Shown: in pieces, positions 6,555 to 12,880 of the stretch
Position numbering within the stretch: the first letter of the stretch is position 1
How the letters are laid out: the number at the start of each line of letters is the position of its first letter
Origin: Lachnospiraceae bacterium
GTDB lineage: Bacteria > Bacillota > Clostridia > Lachnospirales > Lachnospiraceae
Assembly (NCBI GenBank): GCA_900766925.1
Contig: CAAFXG010000290.1
Span: 1-13,979 of the forward strand
DNA length: 13,979 nt
Reading direction: 5' to 3'
Notes under the pieces: generated by a model
Databases searched by the model: none
Seen by the model: only the letters and a program-made list of their open reading frames with translations
Told to the model about the DNA's origin: nothing
Made by a program: the position numbers and the translations under genes

Positions 6555-8582
6555 ATGATTAGCGAATTTCGTCCAATTCCAGAAATTGGTGTACAATACA
6601 GAGACAAGGATAAAAATGTTATCCTTGTCACGGCTGTAGAGCCTGAAAAAGGCCAAAATCCTGATGCGGTTTATTATAAAACAGTTCCTTCTCCAGACGA
6701 AAGAGAGTATGAAGCATTACAAGAGGACTGGAATATGATGGGGTATGTCAAAATTGGTTCATCAGAGCCTCAGCCAGAACCTCAGCCAGAGCCTCAACCA
6801 GAGCCTCAGCCAGAACCTCAACCAGAACCCATCTCAAAACCTGATCCACAACCAGAACCCGATTCTGAACCAACTCCATCTGATGGTATTTATTCAAATG
6901 ATCATAGAATAAATGAGTTAGCCAAACTTCTGCAGGATGGTCCTAAAAAGTTCAATCAGGAGTTTTATCCTACAGACAAGACTCTTTCTGATAACAACAT
7001 GGTTGAACATGATGTTGAAGATGCTTTTCAAAAAACCCTCGATGAAATTGATGATTTGAGAGCGAGGGGCGAATATGATCATCCATTTATTGAAGATATT
7101 GATGAGAATGGGAAGAAGATAAGAAGGGTCAATCCTAATCGGAAAAGAAGAAGATGTGGATTGATTCAGGAATTCCTTTGGACCTGCGGAGGTCTTGACA
7201 AAAGCCTTCTTCGCATGTGCCCAACTGATTGGGCAAAAAAAGCAGGTATGGGTGGAACTATATTAGGTACCGCTATATTGGCCACTCTTTCAATGGGATA
7301 CGCAGCATACACAGTAGCTTCAATAGGAATAGAAGATGAAAATTCTTGGGCGCCTGGAATTGCAGCATTTGTTATTGGTATTATTTGGGGATTGGTAATC
7401 TTCAATTTGGATAGATATTTGGTAAATTCCATGTATTCTGATGGAGAGTCAACCATTTCAATGCGAGAATTTAAAAGCGGTTTACCTCGAATTATTATTG
7501 CTTTCTTTTTAGGTATTGTTATTTCTACTCCAATTGAAATGAAAATATTCGAAGGAAAAATAAATGAGTATATTATCGCTAACGACAAAGATCGAATGGA
7601 TGATAACTCGCTTTTGGCAAATAGTTCTAAATTAAGAGAATTAAAGACAAAATTAGATAAACAAGAGACCTTGGTTAAGCGTCTATTTAGTGATTACTCA
7701 AAGAAAGATAGTATTTTTAACAAGGAAGTTAACGAAGGAGGTTATGGAAGAATCGCAGGATATGGTACAAATGCCCAAAAGAAAGAGGAGATTAGAAATA
7801 CAGCATTTGCAGATTATATGAAATCAGATTCTGTTCGAAATAACTTACAGAAAGAATTTGACACAGAATTGGCAAAGGTTACAAAAGACCAAGAAAGTGA
7901 TTTAAGCTTGATGCAAGGTTTCTCTAGGAGAATCGATGCACTACTGCATATCACATCGTTTCATAGAGAATGTAAAGATAATAAAGGCAACCCTGTATAC
8001 AAGACAGATAAAGATGGGAAGAAGACTAATGAAATCGCAGAAGAGTTTAATCCTCTATGGTTGGTTCAGAAATTGATAATGTTAATGTTTATTATTTTAG
8101 AGGTCCTCCCTGTATTTAACAAAATGATGCAAGAGAACGGCAGATATGATAAAATTATCGATTTGGAGTCAAATACAATGGATAAATTAACTCGTGCAAA
8201 AGCGTTTAATGATATTAACGTTTTGAGAAGTGGCAATCTATCGATGTATCGTAATCAGATAATATTTGGTAAAGTCCCTAGTGACATAGATAAAGATTTC
8301 AATGGAATAGTTGACGAAAATCCAGAATCACAAAACGCATTTGTAAAGCAAGATTACAAGAAGCGTAATAAGAATGAAACAGATGAAGACAATTATGAAA
8401 TCTACAGTTATGCAAGGAAGAGATGCACTCAATATATTAAGATACGAATTGATAGAATTTTTCAGGGAGTATTGCCTGATGACGCTGAAGAAGACTTTAT
8501 CGCACAAGATGTAAGTAAATCTCATTCAATAGGAAATCAGGATCAAACTCATGACCCTTCAAATGAAGCAGAAAAAATATGA
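6555..8582 (+). CDS. DUF4407-type inner-membrane protein B with PEPQ-repeat linker
   Basis: A 675-residue paralogue of the DUF4407 protein at 2772-4019. It opens with the same FRPIPEI-type N-terminal region (about 1-68). A Pro-Glu-Pro-Gln repeat linker (about 71-108) and an acidic region follow, then the conserved FLWTCGGLDKSLLRMCPTD (207-225). Helices lie at about 231-255, 265-285, 311-328 and 502-521. Asp286-Arg287 follow helix 2, as is usual in the family. The loop between helices 3 and 4 is long and charged, and both paralogues share a HITSFH/KISSFH-type motif just before helix 4. Unlike protein A it has a C-terminal cytoplasmic tail of about 150 residues. Its stop overlaps the start of the DA1-like peptidase gene in ATGA, suggesting translational coupling. 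Confidence 0.85.
   Translation: MISEFRPIPEIGVQYRDKDKNVILVTAVEPEKGQNPDAVYYKTVPSPDEREYEALQEDWNMMGYVKIGSSEPQPEPQPEPQPEPQPEPQPEPISKPDPQPEPDSEPTPSDGIYSNDHRINELAKLLQDGPKKFNQEFYPTDKTLSDNNMVEHDVEDAFQKTLDEIDDLRARGEYDHPFIEDIDENGKKIRRVNPNRKRRRCGLIQEFLWTCGGLDKSLLRMCPTDWAKKAGMGGTILGTAILATLSMGYAAYTVASIGIEDENSWAPGIAAFVIGIIWGLVIFNLDRYLVNSMYSDGESTISMREFKSGLPRIIIAFFLGIVISTPIEMKIFEGKINEYIIANDKDRMDDNSLLANSSKLRELKTKLDKQETLVKRLFSDYSKKDSIFNKEVNEGGYGRIAGYGTNAQKKEEIRNTAFADYMKSDSVRNNLQKEFDTELAKVTKDQESDLSLMQGFSRRIDALLHITSFHRECKDNKGNPVYKTDKDGKKTNEIAEEFNPLWLVQKLIMLMFIILEVLPVFNKMMQENGRYDKIIDLESNTMDKLTRAKAFNDINVLRSGNLSMYRNQIIFGKVPSDIDKDFNGIVDENPESQNAFVKQDYKKRNKNETDEDNYEIYSYARKRCTQYIKIRIDRIFQGVLPDDAEEDFIAQDVSKSHSIGNQDQTHDPSNEAEKI
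6768..6827 (+). repeat. Five tandem 12-bp units encoding Pro-Glu-Pro-Gln repeats
   Basis: Five consecutive 12-bp units of the form CCTCARCCAGAR encode the PEPQ linker of the DUF4407 protein B. The units differ only by A/G at two third codon positions. The unit is a multiple of three, so gain or loss of copies would change linker length without a frameshift. Degenerate PDPQPEPDSEP sequence continues the run to about position 6878. Confidence 0.9.
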
Positions 8583-9286
8583 TGGACAAATGCTTTTATT
8601 GTAATTCTACATTATTCCTATCACATTATGTGGATATCTATGGAAATCATTGTTGCAAGAAACATATTGATTCCGAAAATAGTGTGGGTTATTGTTCAGA
8701 ATGTAGAAAACTTGTGCCTATAGCTGGCAATACTATTTCTGACGGACGCATAATATGTCCTGATTGTATGAAAATTGCCGTAAGTCCCAAACGTCCATTT
8801 GATTGGATGCTTGGGCAGGTGGTTGAACGATTACATAAAGCAGGTTTTCTAGATTTGAGGGTTGACGATATAACGATTTGGACTGCAACAAGTCAAGAAA
8901 TGGCGGCCTATAAGAAAAGTGAAGTAAGTATCTTTAATGAAGGTTTTTGTTCTTTACAATCAAATGGGAAAATAAAGATTTTCGTTCAGTCTCATCATAC
9001 AAAAATTCATTTTGCCGGTGTTCTTGCTCATGAATTGATACATGCATGGTGTTTCAAACATGGCCTATTGAATATTCCTTCGCAGATTGCTGAAGGAATG
9101 TGTAATCTTGCAAGTTATTACGTTTATCATTCAATCGATTTCCCTCTTGCGAGAATATACGAGAAACAATTATTTGATGATCCTGACCCAATTTATGGCG
9201 ATGGATTCAGAGCAATTTATGATATATACAAAGACAATGGCTGGGATGCCATACGTCAAATAGCTGTAAACTCTAATAATTCATAA
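8579..9286 (+). CDS. DA1-like zinc metallopeptidase with N-terminal LIM-like zinc module
   Basis: A 235-residue protein. The N-terminus has four paired ligands, Cys5-x2-Cys8, Cys26-x2-His29, Cys39-x2-Cys42 and Cys60-x2-Cys63, resembling a compact LIM-type double zinc finger. The C-terminal half has the zincin motif HELIH (151-155) followed by AW, then Glu172 in AEGMCNLASYY as the probable third zinc ligand. The HELIHAW...EGMC pattern matches the peptidase domain of the DA1 family, known in plants as ubiquitin-activated LIM peptidases; bacterial members are little studied. There is no signal peptide, so it is probably cytoplasmic. The start overlaps the upstream stop (ATGA); a second Met at 8582 is also possible. 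The next gene begins 4 nt after its stop. Its substrate is not evident; the neighbouring kinase or GTPase proteins are candidates (inference). Confidence 0.85.
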   Translation: MMDKCFYCNSTLFLSHYVDIYGNHCCKKHIDSENSVGYCSECRKLVPIAGNTISDGRIICPDCMKIAVSPKRPFDWMLGQVVERLHKAGFLDLRVDDITIWTATSQEMAAYKKSEVSIFNEGFCSLQSNGKIKIFVQSHHTKIHFAGVLAHELIHAWCFKHGLLNIPSQIAEGMCNLASYYVYHSIDFPLARIYEKQLFDDPDPIYGDGFRAIYDIYKDNGWDAIRQIAVNSNNS

Positions 9287-9290
9287 AATT

Positions 9291-9998
9291 ATGGGATTAG
9301 AAAGATTTCATGGTGAGTCTGCCCCTAATGCAGAAATGAAGTGCTTATGTACCATAGTAGTTGACGTTTCTGGTACAATGGAACCTTGTATAGGAGAGTT
9401 AAATGAAGCTCTTAGAAATTTCTTCAAGGATATAGAATATGGCAATGGAGTTCCTGAAAGTACAAAGGAACAGTTGGAAGTCTGTATTATAGCCTTTGAT
9501 CAAGATGTTATGTTTAAGCGAAATCCTAGTCTTCTTGATCAGGGTGAAATGCCGCCAAGACTTGTAACAAGAGGAAGTACGACTGAATCTGTTGCTGCTC
9601 TTGAAGCTGCAATCCAAATGACAAATGATCGCAAAGAATTTTATAAAGAAACAGGACAGCCTTATTATCGTCCATGGATTGTGTTTATGACCGATGGTGA
9701 ACCTAATCCATATGATGAAGCGAAGATTGCAGATCTTGAAGCGAGGATAATGCAGGATGCAAAAAACAGAAGTTACTATATTCAGGGTCTTGGCGTTGGC
9801 TCTCAAATTTCGGAGAGAACAATTAAAAGACTAACTGCTGGCAATGCTCAACAACTTAAAGGAACAAACTTTGGCGCATTTTTTAAATGGTTAAGCAATA
9901 GTATGTCAATAATTGTGTCTTCTAAGCCTGGGCAAAAAGTTGATATTTCTGGTGGTCAAAGTGAATGGATGAAACCTTTTGACAGTTTTGAAATATGA
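9291..9998 (+). CDS. TerY-like von Willebrand factor A (VWA) domain protein
   Basis: A 235-residue single-domain VWA protein without signal peptide. The MIDAS metal site is complete: DVSGT (Asp25, Ser27, Thr29), a Thr in RGSTTES (about 97-98), and Asp135 in MTDGEPNP. The CLCTIVVDVSGTM start, the PYYRPWIVFMTDG strand and the short C-terminus resemble TerY, the VWA member of the Ter-associated phosphorylation triad. Such domains bind divalent metal and act as protein-interaction platforms. It is clearly paralogous to the VWA domain at the end of the kinase two genes downstream (same NxEMxCLC lead-in and YYRPWI strand). Its stop overlaps the PP2C start by ATGA. The last 20 residues (GGQSEWMKPFDSFEI end) may be a short interaction tail. 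Confidence 0.9.
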   Translation: MGLERFHGESAPNAEMKCLCTIVVDVSGTMEPCIGELNEALRNFFKDIEYGNGVPESTKEQLEVCIIAFDQDVMFKRNPSLLDQGEMPPRLVTRGSTTESVAALEAAIQMTNDRKEFYKETGQPYYRPWIVFMTDGEPNPYDEAKIADLEARIMQDAKNRSYYIQGLGVGSQISERTIKRLTAGNAQQLKGTNFGAFFKWLSNSMSIIVSSKPGQKVDISGGQSEWMKPFDSFEI

Positions 9999-11140
9999 TT
10001 AAATTATTAAAGTCTGTAAATGACTTTTGGAATCATTTATGGCATAAGGTGCACAATGAAGAGTTGCCAGTAGGCGATTCTTCATTGTTAGTTGCTAATA
10101 ATATTTCTACTCCCGATGAGTCTGTAGATATAAAATTTATAAAACCAATCAATACAGAAACAATACAGGGAGAAAATGATAACAATACTGAAGGAGAAAA
10201 TTATAAAAGTTCTAATGATACATTGCCAAATTCTTGCTGTGATTTCATTCGTCAGCAAACCTATATGAACTCTTCTGATACAATTATCTTAGGGGCTTCT
10301 CTTAGAGGAAAATCTCACATTGATTCTAATGCAGATTGCCAAGATTATCATTTATATCAAGAGCTTTCTGATGGATGGAGTATTCTTGTTGTCTCAGATG
10401 GCGCAGGTTCTGCGAAATATGCAGGTCGAGGTTCAAAGGCAAATTGTACAATATCAATAAAATTGCTATCAGAAATGATAGCGAAAAATAAATGGATTGA
10501 AAACTCTATTTTACCTTCTGAATTAGATTGGCATATAGAGTTTCGTACAATATGTGAGAGGATGAAACAGATTTATCAAAATAAAGTTGAAGAAATGAAC
10601 GATGAATCTGTATTAACGGATTTTAATGCAACTCTTTTGATTTGTGTTATAACCCCTAATGGTATATTATCGGGACATATCGGAGATGGGCGAATGGGAT
10701 ATCTTTCAGTTAACGGAGAATGGAAAAATCTAATGATTCCTCATAAGGGTGAAGAAGGCAACCAAACATTATTCCTCCAGAGCAGTTGGGATAATCCTCA
10801 TGTTCCAGCATTGAAAGTAAGTAATGTATATGTTCCTGAAACAAGAGTTATCAGAGATATTCCAAAAGCGGTAGTATTAATAAGTGATGGCTGCGAACGT
10901 TCTTGTTGGGAATGCTCTATTTTTGACACGAATATTGGCAAATATACTGATGTAAATAGCCCTCATCCTGGTTTTATGAATCCCTTAATAGAATCCATAA
11001 TAGCAGAAGAAGATAGTAATCGATTTAACTTGTTTGTTGATATAATCGATAAAGGTACAAAGGCATGTCAAACTGAACGAGATGACAAGACAATGCTAAT
11101 AGTAATGTCAAAAATAAACCATGGAATATCAAATATATAA
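9995..11140 (+). CDS. PP2C-family protein serine/threonine phosphatase
   Basis: A 381-residue protein. After about 95 residues of low-complexity, probably flexible N-terminus comes a PP2C fold: the lead-in SHIDSNADCQDYH (107-119), the metal-binding VVSDGAGSA (Asp135, Gly136), FNATLL and GHIGDGRMGYL (Asp231), ISDGCE (Asp298), and a final RDDKTM (Asp363/364), equivalent to the usual DNxT metal site. All key aspartates are present, so it should be an active Mn/Mg-dependent Ser/Thr phosphatase. In TerY-P triads such a PP2C is encoded between a VWA protein and a kinase, and that is the order here. It probably opposes the kinase downstream. Start coupled to the VWA stop (ATGA); its 3' end overlaps the kinase gene by 20 nt. 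Confidence 0.92.
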   Translation: MIKLLKSVNDFWNHLWHKVHNEELPVGDSSLLVANNISTPDESVDIKFIKPINTETIQGENDNNTEGENYKSSNDTLPNSCCDFIRQQTYMNSSDTIILGASLRGKSHIDSNADCQDYHLYQELSDGWSILVVSDGAGSAKYAGRGSKANCTISIKLLSEMIAKNKWIENSILPSELDWHIEFRTICERMKQIYQNKVEEMNDESVLTDFNATLLICVITPNGILSGHIGDGRMGYLSVNGEWKNLMIPHKGEEGNQTLFLQSSWDNPHVPALKVSNVYVPETRVIRDIPKAVVLISDGCERSCWECSIFDTNIGKYTDVNSPHPGFMNPLIESIIAEEDSNRFNLFVDIIDKGTKACQTERDDKTMLIVMSKINHGISNI

Positions 11141-12812
11141 AAATGGTAAAGTCACAAGGATAGAACTGGCTACTTCTGAAATTAGCAGCGGTGGACAAGG
11201 TAGGATTTTCAAAATACAAGATCCACAGTTCCCTCATGGCTATTGTGCAAAAATTTACAAAGATGCCAATCATGCTAGTTCAAATCGTGAAAAGATTGAA
11301 TACATGGTTGTAAATAAGCCAACAAATACGGATATGGCAAATATTCGTATTTGTTGGCCCGAGTACATAATTTACAACAATCAAAGTGAATTTTGTGGAT
11401 ATGTAATGCCATTGGCTTTTGACGGAAGTCGAGATCTAAAAATTATTGAAATATATTCCGTGGGTAAGACAATTGAACAAAAATACCCAAAATTTCAAGA
11501 ATGGCATAATAAGTATGAGCTTGACACCCCCCAAGGGTTTATCAATAGAATAAAGATGCTCCATAATTGGGCTCTGGCAACAGAAATTATCCATAATAGT
11601 GGTAAATATATTATTGTAGATTTAAAACCAGAAAATGTTTTGGCCACCCCAGATGGCAGAATATCTGTCGTAGATACAGACTCTTTTCAGATTGCAGATG
11701 GGGCAAATATTTTTCCAGGCCCGGTTGCTACACCAGAGTATTTTGCAAAGTTTGCAAAAGAACGTCATTCAAAAAAAATGTTCCAAACTTTTGATTGTGA
11801 CAATTTTGCTTTGGCGATATCTTTTTACAAAATTCTTGTAGGTACTCATCCTTATAGTGGATTCAAACTTTTGCCTCCTTATGATACAGACGAATATTCT
11901 GACATTGCATCGAGAATAGATGCAGAACTATTCGTTTTTGGCAAAAATCGCAGTCGCATAGAATTGCTGAAGCAAAATAATCTTCATGAACGATTCTTTA
12001 AGTTGCCGCAAATTCTTCAGACATTGTTCATGCAAGCCTTTACTCAGGAACAACAACCTTCATCTACTATTTGGAAGCAAGCGTTAAAATCCATATTGTC
12101 ACCAGGGAATAAGGTTAGAATACCTCATACAAAAATAGATATAAATAGTAGCGCAAATTCTGAAATGCGCTGTCTGTGCGTATTGCTCGTAGATGTATCT
12201 GGTTCGATGAAACCATGTGAAGACACAATCAATACCTCAATTAAAAACTTTATGTCAGATTTACTCCATGGAAGAAATGGCTTTAAAGAGTATTCTAAAG
12301 AACAAATAGAATTAGCTATTATACAATTTGATAGTGACGTAAAGGTGCTTAGAATTCCTTCTCTTGTGAAACGAGGAGATCGACTTCCTGTTCTTCAGGT
12401 TAGAGGTCTAAACACGAATACAGTGGGAGCTGTTAGAAAGGCTATGTCTATAATTGAAAATAGGAAAATAGAGCATAAGATGAAAGGACTTTCCTATTAT
12501 CGACCATGGATAATTCTATTAACCGATGGAAATCCAAATCCTTGTAGTCAATCAGAACTTCAATCTTTGCTGTATGATGTGAGTCATTCTATATCAGAAA
12601 ATAAGTTTATGCTTACAGCAATTGGCATAGGTAACAGCGTAGATAAAGAATTTCTGTCTGCTATCAGTAACAATAATTATCATAGAATTGGTCAAGCAAA
12701 TATAAGCACATTCTTCCAGGCTCTAAGCGCAAGTATGACTATGAAATATGGGAACGATCCTCAGGACAATCTTTCGATTGAATTAGACAATGAATTGCAG
12801 GATGATATATAA
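11121..12812 (+). CDS. Protein kinase-like domain fused to a TerY-like VWA domain
   Basis: A 563-residue two-domain protein. The kinase domain (about 10-325) has a Gly-rich loop SSGGQGRIF (22-30), the ATP-anchoring Lys44 in CAKIY, a catalytic loop VDLKPEN (Asp167, Asn172) without the usual His-Arg, and a metal-binding DTDSFQ (Asp185) in place of DFG; this D-x-D-S-F-Q form is known from TerY-associated bacterial kinases. A short helical segment ending in IWKQAL closes the domain. The VWA domain (about 348-545) has DVSGS (Asp358, Ser360, Ser362), a Thr near 432-434 and TDG (Asp469), a full MIDAS set, closely related to the stand-alone VWA protein at 9291-9998. Known triad kinases often have zinc-ribbon-type C-termini; the VWA fusion is a notable variant. 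It has no membrane segment. Probably phosphorylates proteins of this operon and is reversed by the PP2C. Confidence 0.9.
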   Translation: MEYQIYKNGKVTRIELATSEISSGGQGRIFKIQDPQFPHGYCAKIYKDANHASSNREKIEYMVVNKPTNTDMANIRICWPEYIIYNNQSEFCGYVMPLAFDGSRDLKIIEIYSVGKTIEQKYPKFQEWHNKYELDTPQGFINRIKMLHNWALATEIIHNSGKYIIVDLKPENVLATPDGRISVVDTDSFQIADGANIFPGPVATPEYFAKFAKERHSKKMFQTFDCDNFALAISFYKILVGTHPYSGFKLLPPYDTDEYSDIASRIDAELFVFGKNRSRIELLKQNNLHERFFKLPQILQTLFMQAFTQEQQPSSTIWKQALKSILSPGNKVRIPHTKIDINSSANSEMRCLCVLLVDVSGSMKPCEDTINTSIKNFMSDLLHGRNGFKEYSKEQIELAIIQFDSDVKVLRIPSLVKRGDRLPVLQVRGLNTNTVGAVRKAMSIIENRKIEHKMKGLSYYRPWIILLTDGNPNPCSQSELQSLLYDVSHSISENKFMLTAIGIGNSVDKEFLSAISNNNYHRIGQANISTFFQALSASMTMKYGNDPQDNLSIELDNELQDDI

Positions 12813-12824
12813 TTATTGTAATAC

Positions 12825-12865
12825 TTTTCCTTGCGATAACTTAGAAAATGTTATTGCAATAGAAA
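12825..12865 (+). other. Inverted repeat (hairpin) between kinase-VWA and M48-like peptidase genes
   Basis: TTGCGATAAC (12831-12840) and GTTATTGCAA (12850-12859) form a 10-bp stem with one G-U pair and a 9-nt loop. A 2x2 mismatch followed by TTTT/GAAA could extend it by four pairs. No T-run follows on the + strand, so it is not a textbook intrinsic terminator; it could be an attenuator, an mRNA-stabilising hairpin or a protein site. Its place at the break in base composition makes it worth noting. Confidence 0.5.
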
Positions 12866-12880
12866 TTATTCAACAAAGAA

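Noticed and set aside
6768..6827. CRISPR-like array
   Set aside because: The 12-bp units are contiguous without spacers and are coding.
6765..6878. The Pro-Glu repeat as a TonB-type periplasm-spanning segment
   Set aside because: It lies before the first membrane helix in a probably cytoplasmic N-terminal region, and there is no TonB C-terminal domain.
7166..7588. 140-residue minus-strand frame within DUF4407 protein B
   Set aside because: Lies opposite conserved helices of the DUF4407 protein; a shadow of its codon use.
12822..12829. TACTTTTC as a -7 promoter box for the M48-like gene
   Set aside because: It lacks the final G of TAnnTTTG, and the nearest upstream TTG is about 24 nt away, longer than the usual spacing.
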